NCBI RefSeq assembly: GCF_025143985.1
Contig: NZ_CP083564.1
Coordinates: forward strand, 248,001-312,000
Direction: 5' to 3'
DNA from: Sulfitobacter sp. W027
GTDB lineage: Bacteria > Pseudomonadota > Alphaproteobacteria > Rhodobacterales > Rhodobacteraceae
DNA: 64,000 bases
Shown here: in pieces, positions 39,687 through 50,013 of the stretch
Position numbering within the stretch: the stretch's first letter is position 1
How the letters are laid out: each line of letters starts with the position of its first letter
Position numbers and translations under genes: made by a program
The notes under the pieces: generated by a model
What the model saw: only the letters and a program-made list of their open reading frames with translations
Databases searched by the model: none
Told to the model about the DNA's origin: nothing

Positions 39687-41570
39687 ATGCTGAGCATTAT
39701 CAAGTCGCTGACCAAACGGCAAAAGCGCGTGATTATGCTAACGCTCGATTCCCTTCTGATCGTTGTCGCAACGATTTCCGCCTTAGCGGTACGCGGACTG
39801 CCTGAACACTTCCTCGAAACATTGATCAGCTACGCCCCTGTTTTGCCTTTCACTCTGATTGCCGGGGTATTTATCTCGATCTGCCTGGGTGTCTGCAGCA
39901 CTCAGTTAAACGCCTATGAGACCGCAGCGGTGGGAAGTACCGCAATTTTGGCGACCGCCCTCGCCGCCCTTTCCTTGATCGCAGCGTCTCTTCTGAGGCT
40001 TGATTTCCCAATGGGCGTGCACGTCATGTTTGGGGCAATCTTCTTTTCGCTGGTCGTGCTTTCTCGCGTGATTTTGCTGCATATCGTGCTGCGGCTCTAC
40101 CGTTTTGGCGACGCGCGCTGCCGGGTCTTGATCTATGGCGCGGGCACCACGGGAACGCAGCTGGTCTCAGCGCTTCGCGGGCATGAAACGATTGAGCCTA
40201 TTGCCTTTGTGGATGACAATATCGCGTTGCAGGGTCTTAAGGTTTCAAGACTTCCAGTTTATTCTCCATTGGGCATTGCAGAATTGGCTATGGAAAAGCA
40301 AATCGACCGTGTGTTGTTGGCTGTGCCATCGCTCAGCACCCCTAAGCAGGCGCAGATCGCGCGGCGGTTGGAGAAACTGGGGCTTGAGGTGCAAACCCTC
40401 CCCTCCTTCGCGCAGTTGATCGGCGAAGAGGCTTTGGTCGACAAGCTCTCCCCCGTCTCGCCGCGCCGCTTCCTGAACCGGGATGAGATTGCCCCCCAGA
40501 TCGGTGAGGGGGTAATCAGCTATGCAGGTAAGGTGGTTCTAGTGTCCGGCGCGGGCGGTTCCATCGGCTCGGAACTTTGTCGTCAGGTCATGCTCTGCCG
40601 CCCTACGAAACTGGTGCTTTTCGAGCTGAGTGAACTTGCTCTTTATAACGCCGACATGGAGATGCGGCAGTTGGCCGAGGGCACCGATATCGAGATCATA
40701 TCGGTCTTGGGCACAGTGACCGACACCCGGCAACTGCGCAAAGTACTGTCTCTGCATGAGGTCAATGTGATCCTCCACGCCGCCGCCTATAAACATGTCC
40801 CATTGGTAGAGGCGAACCCGCTTTCGGGATTGGTAAACAACGTTCTGGGTACGCAGGCTTTGGCCGAACAGGCAGCGCGGGCGGGTGTGGAGCGGTTCAT
40901 CCTTATCTCAACCGATAAGGCCGTGCGTCCCACCAATATCATGGGCGGGTCCAAGCGGCTTGCCGAACTTGTCATTCAGGACATGGCCCGCAAATACGGT
41001 GGCGAGGGCGGTGTGATCTTCTCGATGGTCCGCTTTGGGAATGTCTTGGGGTCCTCCGGGTCTGTCGTGCCCCTGTTCCAAGAACAGGTCAGCCGCGGCG
41101 GGCCATTGACGGTGACCGATCGTGGCGTCGCGCGATACTTCATGACCGTCGAAGAAGCTGTGCGGCTTGTGTTGCAGGCGGGGTCTCTGGCCCAAGGGGG
41201 GGAGGTTTTCGTTCTCGACATGGGCAAGCCTGTGCCAATTCTCAAGTTAGCGCGGCAGGTTATTGAGACGGCAGGGTACACCGTGCGGGATGAAGACAAC
41301 CCAGACGGCGATATTGAGATTGAGATCACTGGCCTGCGCCCCGGCGAGAAGATGACCGAAGAGCTGACGCTGAGCGGAGTGCTTATCAAGACGGCCCACT
41401 CCAAGATCTATTCCGCCCGCGAAGACGGGTTGAACGAACTGGAAATCGCCTCGGTTCTGCGGGACCTGCGCGAAGCACTTGTGGCCAATGATGAGGATTT
41501 GGCCCGTCAGGTGGTTTATCGCTGGGTAGAGGGCTTTGCCCCGCCAGAGGCCCTGAGGAAATCTTCCTGA
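39687..41570 (+). CDS. nucleoside-diphosphate sugar dehydratase/epimerase (CapD/WbpM-like)
   Basis: The 627-residue membrane protein has four N-terminal hydrophobic helices, a first Rossmann region (VLIYGAGTTGTQLVSAL near 160) and a large SDR domain (VLVSGAGGSIGSELCRQV near 290, HAAAYKHVPLVEANP, LISTDKAVRPTNIMGGSKR and MVRFGNVLGSSGSVVPLF). This is the FlaA1/CapD/WbpM 4,6-dehydratase plan; the catalytic TDK variant (STDKAV) is present. It makes 6-deoxy amino sugars such as bacillosamine or FucNAc precursors. The ATG at 39687 with AGGGA upstream is preferred over the longer frame. Confidence 0.92.
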   Translation: MLSIIKSLTKRQKRVIMLTLDSLLIVVATISALAVRGLPEHFLETLISYAPVLPFTLIAGVFISICLGVCSTQLNAYETAAVGSTAILATALAALSLIAASLLRLDFPMGVHVMFGAIFFSLVVLSRVILLHIVLRLYRFGDARCRVLIYGAGTTGTQLVSALRGHETIEPIAFVDDNIALQGLKVSRLPVYSPLGIAELAMEKQIDRVLLAVPSLSTPKQAQIARRLEKLGLEVQTLPSFAQLIGEEALVDKLSPVSPRRFLNRDEIAPQIGEGVISYAGKVVLVSGAGGSIGSELCRQVMLCRPTKLVLFELSELALYNADMEMRQLAEGTDIEIISVLGTVTDTRQLRKVLSLHEVNVILHAAAYKHVPLVEANPLSGLVNNVLGTQALAEQAARAGVERFILISTDKAVRPTNIMGGSKRLAELVIQDMARKYGGEGGVIFSMVRFGNVLGSSGSVVPLFQEQVSRGGPLTVTDRGVARYFMTVEEAVRLVLQAGSLAQGGEVFVLDMGKPVPILKLARQVIETAGYTVRDEDNPDGDIEIEITGLRPGEKMTEELTLSGVLIKTAHSKIYSAREDGLNELEIASVLRDLREALVANDEDLARQVVYRWVEGFAPPEALRKSS

Positions 41571-41657
41571 TCCAGGCGGCATATGTCGCGATATTGCTGC
41601 GATTGAATCGCGCGGCCGAACGGCGACAGGACAGAGATTGATTTGCAGGTCCCGTCC

Positions 41658-43892
41658 ATGCCAAATCAGGATAACAATAATACGGTTGAGAGGCAGGTCG
41701 TGGATCAGCGAACGAAATTTAAAACGCGTCAGCTGTGCCGGGGCCCTGTGGTGTCTTTGCTGTTGGCAGGCGTGGCGCTGCCCGGCGCCGTGCTGGCCGA
41801 CCCGACCTACCATATATTCGAGACCCCGGACCGCCCCTCATTGAACTTTTACGGCTCGCCGGGTCTGGTGGATATGCCGACCGCCCATGCGCTGCCGGAT
41901 GGGCAGCTTACCATAGGCATTTCAAACTTTGCGGGCATGACCCGGAGCACACTGACCTTTCAGGCAACGCCGCGTCTGTCGGCCAGCTTTCGTTATGTTG
42001 GCCTTCGTGATTGGAACGACGTTGTTCCCAGCAAATTTGACACCTACCGCGACCGCAGCTTTGACGTGCGCTACCTATTAAAAAAGGAAGACGACTTTTG
42101 GCCTGCGGTCACTGTGGGTTTGCAGGACTTTGCGGGCACGGGGATCTACGCCGGCGAATATGTCGTGGCCACCAAAACTTTTGACAACACGCTACTGCCC
42201 GGTCGCGTGAAGGTTACGGGCGGTCTGGGCTGGGGCCGTTTGGGAAGTCACGGCAGCATCGGCACACCTTTCGGAGGCAACCGCGGGGCATTCGATGCGG
42301 GCGACACGGGGGGCGAGCCATCATTCGACCAATGGTTTCGCGGGCCTGCTGCCCCCTTTGCCGGTGTTGAATGGGCGGTAAACGACCGTTGGACCGTCAA
42401 GGCGGAATACAGTTCCGACGCCTATGAGACCGAAGATGCCTCACGCGAAATCTTCACCCGTAAATCGCAGTTCAACTTCGGGACGGAGTATCAATATTCT
42501 GACGGGCTACGCTTGGGTGCCTATTATCTCTATGGGGCGGAAATCGGGGTAAACCTGCAATACCAGCTAAACCCCCGCAAACCACTTACCCCTGTTGCAA
42601 TTACCCCGGTCGCACCGCTGAAGGTCCGGCCCAGTCGCACCACCTCACCGGCGGCTTGGGATACGCAATGGGCTGCCAGCACCAACCAGCAACACAGCCT
42701 GCGTGATCAGGTTAAGGACGTGTTATCCGCCAGCGGCCTCTCCCTCGTCGCGCTGAAACTCGATTCCGCAAATGCTGAGTTGCGCCTGCGCAATGACCGG
42801 TATCAAGCTCCGGCAGTCGCGGTTGGTCGCGGCGCGCGCGCGCTGGCGTGGGTGTTGCCCGCCTCGGTCGAGACCTTCCGCATCGTTCTAGTGGAAGAGG
42901 GGCTCGCGCAATCGGCCGTGACCCTGCGCCGCTCTGACCTAGAAGCTTTAGAGTTTGACCCCCAAGCCGCCGATGCGCTTTTGGCGGTGGCTGGCATTGG
43001 CGAAGCCGCCCCACGCCTGCGCGGCGCGATGGAGAACGACGATCTCTACCCTGATTTCGCGTGGTCAATCGGCCCCTATCTGTCGCCCAGCTATTTTGAT
43101 CCGGACGAGCCCGTTCGGCTGGATGGCGGAGTGGAGCTTAAGGGCCGCTATCGCCCCGCGCCGGGCTGGATCGTCGCCGGCAGTATGAAACACCGCCTGT
43201 TCGGCAACGTGGGCGATAAGACGACGCCGAGCAATTCTAGGTTGCCCAAAGTCCGCACCGAAGGGCCGCGTTATGCCCGCGAAGGGGAGACGGTCATCGA
43301 CAACGCCTATGTCAGCAAGCAGTGGAAGGCTGGCAATGACCTCTATGCGCGGGTCACGGCGGGTTACCTTGAACGGATGTTCGGGGGCGTCTCGGCAGAG
43401 CTGTTGTGGAAACCTGTGAGCAGCAACCTCGCCCTTGGAGTCGAAGCCAATTATGTCAAAAAGCGCGACTATGACGGTGCTTTGGGCTTTCTCGACTACA
43501 GTGTCGCGACCGGCCATGTCTCGGCCTATTACGCGTTCGGCGGTGGCTATCACGGGCAAGTAGACGTGGGCCGCTATCTGGCGGGCGATGTCGGGGCGAC
43601 CGTGACCCTGACGCGGGAATTTGCCAATGGATGGAAGGTCGGCGGCTTCTTCACGATCACGGATGTCTCGGCTGAGGAATTTGGCGAAGGCTCCTTTGAC
43701 AAGGGTATCAACCTGACGATCCCGGTCGGTTGGTTCTTAGGCGAGCCGGACAAGCGCAGCGTGTCCACCACGATCCGGCCCATCCAACGTGATGGCGGGG
43801 CGCGGCTTCAGGTGCCGGGCCGTCTTTATGAACAGGTGCGCAGTGGTCACCGCAACTCACTGGAAGATCAATGGTCGAGGGTCTGGGAATGA
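41658..43892 (+). CDS. YjbH-type outer-membrane exopolysaccharide protein
   Basis: The 744-residue product has a signal peptide (LLLAGVALPGAVLADP) and the YjbH start NFYGSPGLVDMPTAHALPDG, followed by beta-rich outer-membrane-like segments (FGTEYQYSDGLRLGAYYLYG, ARVTAGYLERMFGGVSAELLW) and a final GWFLGEPDKRS block. YjbH/GfcD proteins are thought to form an outer-membrane pore for exopolysaccharide. A TTG start 15 bases earlier is possible. The stop overlaps the YjbF gene by 4 bases (ATGA). Confidence 0.88.
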   Translation: MPNQDNNNTVERQVVDQRTKFKTRQLCRGPVVSLLLAGVALPGAVLADPTYHIFETPDRPSLNFYGSPGLVDMPTAHALPDGQLTIGISNFAGMTRSTLTFQATPRLSASFRYVGLRDWNDVVPSKFDTYRDRSFDVRYLLKKEDDFWPAVTVGLQDFAGTGIYAGEYVVATKTFDNTLLPGRVKVTGGLGWGRLGSHGSIGTPFGGNRGAFDAGDTGGEPSFDQWFRGPAAPFAGVEWAVNDRWTVKAEYSSDAYETEDASREIFTRKSQFNFGTEYQYSDGLRLGAYYLYGAEIGVNLQYQLNPRKPLTPVAITPVAPLKVRPSRTTSPAAWDTQWAASTNQQHSLRDQVKDVLSASGLSLVALKLDSANAELRLRNDRYQAPAVAVGRGARALAWVLPASVETFRIVLVEEGLAQSAVTLRRSDLEALEFDPQAADALLAVAGIGEAAPRLRGAMENDDLYPDFAWSIGPYLSPSYFDPDEPVRLDGGVELKGRYRPAPGWIVAGSMKHRLFGNVGDKTTPSNSRLPKVRTEGPRYAREGETVIDNAYVSKQWKAGNDLYARVTAGYLERMFGGVSAELLWKPVSSNLALGVEANYVKKRDYDGALGFLDYSVATGHVSAYYAFGGGYHGQVDVGRYLAGDVGATVTLTREFANGWKVGGFFTITDVSAEEFGEGSFDKGINLTIPVGWFLGEPDKRSVSTTIRPIQRDGGARLQVPGRLYEQVRSGHRNSLEDQWSRVWE

Positions 43893-44587
43893 AGCGTGTT
43901 GCAACCGGTCTCCTGTTGATCGCCAGCGTGGCTTTAAGCGCCTGCGCCGGTGGCGGTCGCGAAGAGGAACGCAGCCCGCTGCTCAGCGCAGGCAGCACAT
44001 TGTTCAGTATCCTCAAAGACCGCACCGGGCCGGAGGCGCCCGCCAAAGGGCGGGTTACCGTGACCCGTGCGCTGCTTGACAAGACGCCCGGCGCGGTCTT
44101 GCAGGTGGTGCCGGAGAACACTGGCTTGCAGGATTTTCTAAAGCGGGTCGCCCGGCGGTCCGATAGCACACCGGGGATGGTTGAAGTCTGGCAGTCGACG
44201 GATCAGGCCCAGATTGTTCTGCGAGAAGGTGTGCTGGTCGGGACCAAGGGACTGGGCGGTGATATGCGCTCGGCTCAGGCCCAGACGATGATCGCGGCCT
44301 TGGACGGGCGGGGCGGCGGGGGCGAAAGGCTCATCACGCTGGCGCGGCTTGATGGCACGGCACAGGCGGTGCCCTTTGCCTGTGACGTAACCCATTTGGG
44401 GCCTGAGACGATCCAGATCGTCGACCGCCGCCTGTCGGTACGCCACATCCGCGAGGTCTGCGTTTATGACACGACGAGCTTCACCAACGACTATTGGGCC
44501 GAAGTTGGAACCGGCAAGATCCGCCGATCGCGGCAATGGGCTGGGCCGCAGTTCGGCTATATGACGATCGACCTGTTGAAAGACTGA
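43889..44587 (+). CDS. YjbF/GfcB-type lipoprotein
   Basis: A lipoprotein of 232 residues (MKRVATGLLLIASVALSAC lipobox) with the YjbF block FACDVTHLGPETIQIVDRR and the C-terminal YDTTSFTNDYWAEVGTGKIRRSRQWAGPQFGYMTIDLLK (quoted in pieces: TNDYWAE, GKIRRSRQW, GYMTIDLLK). E. coli yjbEFGH encodes a secreted glycan locus in which YjbF and YjbH are partners. It is coupled to yjbH by the overlap, with GAGGG upstream. No yjbE or yjbG is seen here. Confidence 0.85.
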   Translation: MKRVATGLLLIASVALSACAGGGREEERSPLLSAGSTLFSILKDRTGPEAPAKGRVTVTRALLDKTPGAVLQVVPENTGLQDFLKRVARRSDSTPGMVEVWQSTDQAQIVLREGVLVGTKGLGGDMRSAQAQTMIAALDGRGGGGERLITLARLDGTAQAVPFACDVTHLGPETIQIVDRRLSVRHIREVCVYDTTSFTNDYWAEVGTGKIRRSRQWAGPQFGYMTIDLLKD

Positions 44588-44638
44588 ATTCACTGCTTGG
44601 CGCTTGTGATCGCGGCGCGCGCGGGCCAGTTTGGCGGT

Positions 44639-45493
44639 ATGGATAAAACGCTTCTTTCTCTCGGGCATGGCTATAGCGCCCGCGCGCTGGCCGCGCGGCT
44701 GATCCCGCAAGGCTGGCGGATCATCGGCACTACCCGAAGCGCCGAAAAACTCGATGAAATCGCCGCAACGGGGGTGGAGCCGATGCTCTGGCCGGGCAGC
44801 GATCTGACCGCGCTTTTGCAAGAGGTGCCGAACCTTCTGGTCTCTGCCGGGCCGGGGCCGGACGGCGATCCGGTGTTGCATGCCCTGCATAATAAGATCG
44901 CCGCCGCAGCCCCGGACCTGCGGTGGGTCGGCTACCTGTCTACCACCGGCGTTTACGGTGACCACGGTGGCGATTGGGTGGATGAGACCACGCCCCTCGC
45001 GCCCTCTACCCGCCGTGGCGTAGCGCGGGTGAAGGCCGAGGCCGCATGGGGCGCGATCCCAGACCTGCCGCTGCATATCTTTCGGCTCGCGGGCATCTAC
45101 GGCCCCGGTCGGGGCCCGTTTGCCAAGGTGCGCAAAGGCACGGCGCGGCGGATCATCAAGCAGGGTCAGGTCTTTTCGCGCATCCATGTGGAAGACATCG
45201 CCCAAGCGTTGGAACTGTCGCTGGCCACTCCGCAACCGGGCGCGGTCTACAACCTCTGCGACGACGACCCGGCTCCGCCGCAGGATGTGATCGGCCATGC
45301 CGCCGACCTCTTGGGCCTGCCCTTGCCCCCGGCGGTGGATTTCGACGAGGCCGAGATGACCCCCATGGCGCGCAGTTTCTATGCGGAGAGCAAGAAGGTC
45401 CGGAACGATCACGCTAAGGCGGCGTTGGGCTGGCGACCGATCTACCCTGACTACCGCTCTGGTCTGGCCGCGCTTTTGGGGTCGGATGACTGA
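44639..45493 (+). CDS. SDR-family NAD(P)-binding protein (YeeZ-like epimerase)
   Basis: The 284-residue product starts MDKTLLSLGHGYSARALAARL, a GxGxxA-type nucleotide-binding loop (GHGYSA), and has YLSTTGVYGDHGGDWVDET, RLAGIYGPGRGPFAKVRKG and FSRIHVEDIAQALELSL, typical of the atypical YeeZ/YbjT SDR group rather than of sugar epimerases. The 44639 start removes 14 residues with no similarity. It lies between yjbF and exoD, but its link to glycan synthesis is only positional. Confidence 0.82.
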   Translation: MDKTLLSLGHGYSARALAARLIPQGWRIIGTTRSAEKLDEIAATGVEPMLWPGSDLTALLQEVPNLLVSAGPGPDGDPVLHALHNKIAAAAPDLRWVGYLSTTGVYGDHGGDWVDETTPLAPSTRRGVARVKAEAAWGAIPDLPLHIFRLAGIYGPGRGPFAKVRKGTARRIIKQGQVFSRIHVEDIAQALELSLATPQPGAVYNLCDDDPAPPQDVIGHAADLLGLPLPPAVDFDEAEMTPMARSFYAESKKVRNDHAKAALGWRPIYPDYRSGLAALLGSDD

Positions 45494-45507
45494 ACCCGAG
45501 GCTTTGC

Positions 45508-46101
45508 ATGCGTCAAGACGAACACACCTTGGCCTATCTGCTCGATAGTATGGAGCGCGCGGCGGAAAAGGAAGCGGTGTCGATCAACGATGTATTGCAC
45601 GAGATCGGCGACCGTTCCATCACGCCGTTGATCCTGATTGTCGCCTTGTTGCTGGTCTCGCCCCTGTCGGGCATTCCCGGTGTCTCGACCCTCGCGGCGG
45701 TGACGATCATCCTGCTGGCAGTGCAGGCCGTGACCGGGCGGCGCAGGCTGTGGATGCCGCAGTTTCTGTTGCGTCGTGAGGTGGCGGGCCATCGGTTGAG
45801 CGGCTGCGTGCGCTTTTTGCGTCGTCCCTGCGCCTTCGTCGACGGGCGCTGCAAACCACGGCTGCAATTCCTCACCACCGGGGCGATGCGATTCATCACG
45901 CTTATCGTGGTCACAATCATTCCGCTCGGCTGGCCCTTCATGGAGGTGCTGCCGATGATGTCATCCCTCGGCGCTGGTACCGTGGCGCTGTTGGTCTTCG
46001 GCCTGTTCACCCGCGATGGGCTCTTCGTGCTTTTGGGCTATCTTTGCGTGGCGATCACGCTGGTCGCAGGCGGCCTGCTGGTGCTGACCGCCACCAGTTA
46101 G
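45508..46101 (+). CDS. exoD: exopolysaccharide synthesis protein ExoD
   Basis: The 197-residue membrane protein has the ExoD pattern: cytoplasmic N-terminus [27 protein letters not shown], then [39 protein letters not shown] and three further hydrophobic helices. ExoD of Sinorhizobium is needed for normal exopolysaccharide and for nodule invasion; the biochemical role is unknown. Its stop shares bases with the convergent dxs stop (TTAG). Confidence 0.9.
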   Translation: MRQDEHTLAYLLDSMERAAEKEAVSINDVLHEIGDRSITPLILIVALLLVSPLSGIPGVSTLAAVTIILLAVQAVTGRRRLWMPQFLLRREVAGHRLSGCVRFLRRPCAFVDGRCKPRLQFLTTGAMRFITLIVVTIIPLGWPFMEVLPMMSSLGAGTVALLVFGLFTRDGLFVLLGYLCVAITLVAGGLLVLTATS

Positions 46102-46118
46102 GCGCGCTGCGCGCCTAA
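46098..46118. terminator. palindrome containing both convergent stops
   Basis: TTAGGCGCG CTG CGCGCCTAA is a perfect 9-bp stem with 3-base loop. It carries the TAG stop of exoD and the TAA stop of dxs and would form a hairpin at both transcript ends. Confidence 0.5.
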
Positions 46119-48026
46119 ATCAGCGACGCCGAGCACGTCGAGCACCTTGGCAGTGATCTGTTCAGCGTTCATCCCCGCCACGGCGTACATATCCGCCGGG
46201 CTGGCCTGATCGATGAAGGTATCGGGCAGCACCATGGAGCGGAACTTAAGCCCCTTATCAAAGACCGCCTCATCGGCAAGCAGTTGCGCCACATGGCTGC
46301 CAAAGCCGCCTACGGCACCCTCTTCGATGGTGATCAGTGCTTCGTGGTCTTGAGCCAGTTTCAGAATCATCTCGCGGTCGAGCGGCTTGGCAAAGCGCGC
46401 ATCGGCAATGGTGGGAGTGATGCCCTTGGCGCTAAGCTGCTCAGCGGCTTTCTCGACTTCTTCGAGCCGCGTGCCAAAGGACAAGAGCGCAACCTTGCTG
46501 CCTTCCCGGATCATCCGGCCCTTGCCGATTTCCAGTGGCGTGCCGCGCTCTGGCATCTCAACGCCCCGACCTTCGCCACGCGGATAGCGGAAGGCGATAG
46601 GCCCATCGTTATGTGCAGCGGCGGTGGCGACCATATGGCGCAACTCGGCCTCATCGGCGGCGGCCATCACCACGAAACCCGGCAGATTGGCGAGGAAAGC
46701 CACATCAAATGCGCCTGCGTGGGTTGGCCCGTCAGCGCCGACCAATCCGGCGCGGTCGATGGCGAAGCGCACGGGCAGACGCTGGATCGCGACGTCATGC
46801 ACGACCTGATCGTAGCCGCGCTGCAAGAATGTCGAATACATGGCGCAGAAGGGTTTCATCCCCGCCGCCGCAAGCCCCGCGCAGAAGGTCACGCCATGTT
46901 GCTCGGCAATGCCCACGTCGAAGCAGCGGCTGGGGTAGCGTTCGGCGAAAAGATCAAGGCCGGTGCCGTCGGGCATGGCGGCTGTCACGGCGCAGATCTT
47001 GTCGTCCTCGGCGGCCTCAGTCAGCAGGCTGTCGGCAAAAACGCGGGTGTAGCTGGGTGCATTGGAGGGGGCCTTCTTTTGCTCGCCCGTTACCACGTTG
47101 AACTTGGCCGTGGCATGGCCGCGATCCCGCGCGGCTTCGGCGGGGCCATAGCCCTTGCCCTTTTGGGTCTGGATGTGGATCAGGATCGGCCCCGTCGCGC
47201 GCTGGCGCACGGTGCGCAGTACAGGAAGCAGCTGATCCATATCGTGCCCGTTGATCGGCCCGAGGTAGGAAAACCCGAGGTTCTCGAACAGCGTCCCGCC
47301 AACGGCCATACCCTTGAGCATGTCCTTGGCGCGTTTGGCACCCTCGCGGAACGGTTCGGGCAGCAGGCTCACCGCGCCCTTGGCGGCGGCTTTGAAATCT
47401 TGGAACGGCGCTTCGGCGTAGAGGCGGCTGAGGTAGCTCGACATCGCGCCCACGGGCGGGGCGATGGACATCTCATTGTCATTCAGGATGACGATCAGCC
47501 GTTTCTTCAGATCGCCCGCGTTGTTAAGCGCCTCATAGGCCATGCCTGCGCTCATCGCGCCGTCCCCGATCACGGCAATCGCGTCGCCTAGCCCTTCGGG
47601 GATCACACCGCCCAGATCGCGGCCCACGGCAAAACCGAGCGCGGCCGAGATCGAGGTCGAGCTATGCGCCGCGCCAAACGGGTCATAGGGAGATTCGCTG
47701 CGTTTGGTGAAGCCCGACAGCCCGTCCTTCATGCGCAGGCTGCGGATGCGGTCGCGGCGTTCGGTCAGGATTTTGTGCGGGTAGCACTGGTGGCTGACGT
47801 CCCAGATGATTTTGTCGCGCGGGGTATCAAAGACCGCGTGCAGCGCCACGGTCAGCTCCACCACACCAAGGCCCGCGCCGAGGTGTCCGCCAGTTTCAGA
47901 TACCGCCGAAATCGTCTCGGTCCGCAATTCACGGGCGACTTGGATCAGCTGGGCATCAGACAGGTGTTTCAGGTCCGCGGGGCGGGTCACCTGATCAAGC
48001 AGGGGGGTGGCGGGTTTGTCACTCAT
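46098..48026 (-). CDS. dxs: 1-deoxy-D-xylulose-5-phosphate synthase
   Basis: First enzyme of the MEP isoprenoid pathway (thiamine-diphosphate dependent). The product of 642 residues has [47 protein letters not shown] (ThDP motif), [15 protein letters not shown], and the transketolase-like middle [18 protein letters not shown] and [16 protein letters not shown]. The length is typical. The start MSDKPATP is preceded by GAGAGG. It follows ispA in the same direction, so MEP entry and prenyl elongation are coexpressed, useful for quinones and carotenoids. Confidence 0.97.
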   Translation of the reverse strand: MSDKPATPLLDQVTRPADLKHLSDAQLIQVARELRTETISAVSETGGHLGAGLGVVELTVALHAVFDTPRDKIIWDVSHQCYPHKILTERRDRIRSLRMKDGLSGFTKRSESPYDPFGAAHSSTSISAALGFAVGRDLGGVIPEGLGDAIAVIGDGAMSAGMAYEALNNAGDLKKRLIVILNDNEMSIAPPVGAMSSYLSRLYAEAPFQDFKAAAKGAVSLLPEPFREGAKRAKDMLKGMAVGGTLFENLGFSYLGPINGHDMDQLLPVLRTVRQRATGPILIHIQTQKGKGYGPAEAARDRGHATAKFNVVTGEQKKAPSNAPSYTRVFADSLLTEAAEDDKICAVTAAMPDGTGLDLFAERYPSRCFDVGIAEQHGVTFCAGLAAAGMKPFCAMYSTFLQRGYDQVVHDVAIQRLPVRFAIDRAGLVGADGPTHAGAFDVAFLANLPGFVVMAAADEAELRHMVATAAAHNDGPIAFRYPRGEGRGVEMPERGTPLEIGKGRMIREGSKVALLSFGTRLEEVEKAAEQLSAKGITPTIADARFAKPLDREMILKLAQDHEALITIEEGAVGGFGSHVAQLLADEAVFDKGLKFRSMVLPDTFIDQASPADMYAVAGMNAEQITAKVLDVLGVADLGAQRA

Positions 48027-48067
48027 CGGGGCCTCTCTGGTGCCGCATTGGCGCATGTGCCGCCCGG

Positions 48068-48952
48068 CTAGCTGTCGCGGGCAATAACGAAGGCGGCAGC
48101 CGCTCGCAAGCTCTGCGCCTCTGATCCATAGTCAGATAGGGCGTCACAGGCCATGTCCACCAATTCGGCGGCACGGGTCTTGGCCCCGGCCAGCCCAAGG
48201 TGGGACACAAAGGTCGCTTTGCCCGCTGCGTCGTCTTTGCCCACGGCTTTGCCCACGGTCTCGGCGTCGCCTTCAACGTCAAGGATGTCATCGGCGATCT
48301 GGAACGCAAGGCCAAGGTGTTTGGCGTAAGCCCCAAGCGCCGTGGCATCGGCTCCGGCCATGCGTGGGCCAGCCATGGCCGACCATTCAATCAGCGCGCC
48401 GGTCTTGCCTGCCTGAAGCGCCGTAATCTCGGCCAGCGACAATGGGGCGGGCGCGGTTTCGGCGGCGATGTCCAGCGCTTGACCGCCGACCATACCGCCC
48501 ACGCCTGCCGCTTGGGCAAGGCTCGTCATTAGGATCAGACGCGCCTCTGCAGGGCAGGCGAGTTGCCCGAGTAGTTCAAAGGCCAGCGTTTGCAGCGCAT
48601 CTCCGGCCAGAACGGCGGTGGCCTCATCCCATTTGCGGTGCACGGTCGGCTGGCCCCGGCGCAGGTCGTCGTCGTCCATGCAGGGCAGATCGTCATGCAC
48701 CAGCGAATAGGCATGCAGCGCCTCAATCGCGCCCGCTGCCGGGGCGGCCATGCCGGAGGCGATGCCGTGCAGCCGGGCGGATTCGATCACCAGAAAACCA
48801 CGCAGCCCCTTGCCGCCCGTGCAGGCATAGAGCATCGCCTCGGCCACCGGGCCTTTATGTGCGCTCAGCGCCGCTTCGATCTGCGCCTGTGCCAAATCAC
48901 AGGCATGGGCAAGCGCCGCTGCCAAGGGAAGGGGGGTGGACTGTAAGGTCAT
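48068..48952 (-). CDS. ispA: polyprenyl synthetase (farnesyl/geranyl diphosphate synthase)
   Basis: Trans-prenyl transferase of 294 residues with the first Asp-rich motif [20 protein letters not shown] (DDxxxxD form) near 84 and the second [13 protein letters not shown] near 222, and the GGKGLRGFL block near 50. The DDx4D form is typical of bacterial FPP/GGPP synthases. A TTG start 12 bases earlier overlaps the xseB stop; the ATG is preferred. The xseB-ispA-dxs order is common in proteobacteria. Confidence 0.93.
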   Translation of the reverse strand: MTLQSTPLPLAAALAHACDLAQAQIEAALSAHKGPVAEAMLYACTGGKGLRGFLVIESARLHGIASGMAAPAAGAIEALHAYSLVHDDLPCMDDDDLRRGQPTVHRKWDEATAVLAGDALQTLAFELLGQLACPAEARLILMTSLAQAAGVGGMVGGQALDIAAETAPAPLSLAEITALQAGKTGALIEWSAMAGPRMAGADATALGAYAKHLGLAFQIADDILDVEGDAETVGKAVGKDDAAGKATFVSHLGLAGAKTRAAELVDMACDALSDYGSEAQSLRAAAAFVIARDS

Positions 48953-48960
48953 GCAGCCGG

Positions 48961-49203
48961 TCAAAGCCCTTCGACGGGTTTCAGCCCATTGGGGTTGCCA
49001 TCGCCATCAAGGGTGATCGCAGCGACCTTTTCCTCGGCTTCTTTCAACTTGGCCTCGCAACGCGCTTTGAGCTTGGCCCCGCGTTCATATAGCGCGATGC
49101 TTTCGTCCAGCGCGACATTGCCGTTTTCAAGCTGGCTCAGCACTTTTTCAAGCTCGGCCATGGCGGTCTCAAAGTTCATCTCTTCTACAGGTGTGTCAGA
49201 CAT
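48961..49203 (-). CDS. xseB: exodeoxyribonuclease VII small subunit
   Basis: A helical protein of 80 residues with NFETAMAELEKVLSQLENGNVALDESIALYERG, the conserved XseB coiled segment, followed by KLKARCEAKLKEAEEKVAAI. Partner of XseA (not in this window) in degrading single-stranded DNA. The Met at 49203 is preferred over an upstream frame of 18 extra residues. Confidence 0.94.
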   Translation of the reverse strand: MSDTPVEEMNFETAMAELEKVLSQLENGNVALDESIALYERGAKLKARCEAKLKEAEEKVAAITLDGDGNPNGLKPVEGL

Positions 49204-49311
49204 TACGCGCCTCATTGGTCGGAATTTCGCGCGACAATAGAACTTCGCGCCGCGCATTGCCAGCAGGCTGGCCGCATGAATTTTACCTATCTGTTTCGCT
49301 GAAGGGCCGGG

Positions 49312-50013
49312 TCAGTCCGGCGCCAGCATATAGCCCGCGCCGCGCACGGTTTGCAGGTATTGCGGCTGTTTCGGATCGCTCTCGATCTTGCGGCGCAGGC
49401 GGGTGATTTGAACGTCCACCGCGCGCTCCTGCGCTTGACCCCGGTCGCGGCCCAATTCTTCGACCAGTTTGGACCGGCTGAGCGCGACACCGGGCTGCGC
49501 GGCGAAAATCTTCATCAGGTGCACTTCGGTCGCGGTGAGACGTACCAGATCGTCACCCTGCCACATCTCGCCCCGCTCCATGTCATAGCGGATCACACCG
49601 AGCGACAGCACCTTCGGCGCAGCATCGGCGGCAGAGGTATCGGGCATACGGCGCAGGATCGCATTGATGCGCAGCAACAGTTCTTTGGGTTCAAAAGGTT
49701 TGGGCAGGTAATCATCCGCCCCGGCCTCCAACCCTTCGATACGGTTGTCGGTCTCGCCCTTGGCGGTCAGCAGCAAGATCGGCGTTTGCAGGCTTTCGCG
49801 CAGGGATCGGGTCAGCGCCATGCCATCTTCGCCCGGCATCATCACGTCGAGCACGATAAGATCAAACTCCAACCCCGCCAGCACCCGGCGGGCATGGGCG
49901 GCATCGCGGGCGGTGCTGACCAGAAAGCCGTGCCGCATCAGGAATTTCTTCAACAGGCTACGGATGCGCTCATCGTCGTCAACAACCAGCAGGTGCGCGT
50001 CAAGTTCGTTCAT
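49312..50013 (-). CDS. petR: OmpR-family response regulator PetR
   Basis: The 233-residue product has a receiver domain (LLVVDDDERIRSLLKKFL, phospho-Asp in LIVLDVMMPGEDG, Lys in YLPKPFEP) and a winged-helix output domain (VRLTATEVHLMKIFAAQPGVALSRSKLVEELG and RAVDVQITRLRRKIE). In Rhodobacter capsulatus PetR acts with PetP in control of cytochrome bc1 and oxidase genes. Its start overlaps the petP stop by 4 bases. The name rests on this gene pair. Confidence 0.9.
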   Translation of the reverse strand: MNELDAHLLVVDDDERIRSLLKKFLMRHGFLVSTARDAAHARRVLAGLEFDLIVLDVMMPGEDGMALTRSLRESLQTPILLLTAKGETDNRIEGLEAGADDYLPKPFEPKELLLRINAILRRMPDTSAADAAPKVLSLGVIRYDMERGEMWQGDDLVRLTATEVHLMKIFAAQPGVALSRSKLVEELGRDRGQAQERAVDVQITRLRRKIESDPKQPQYLQTVRGAGYMLAPD

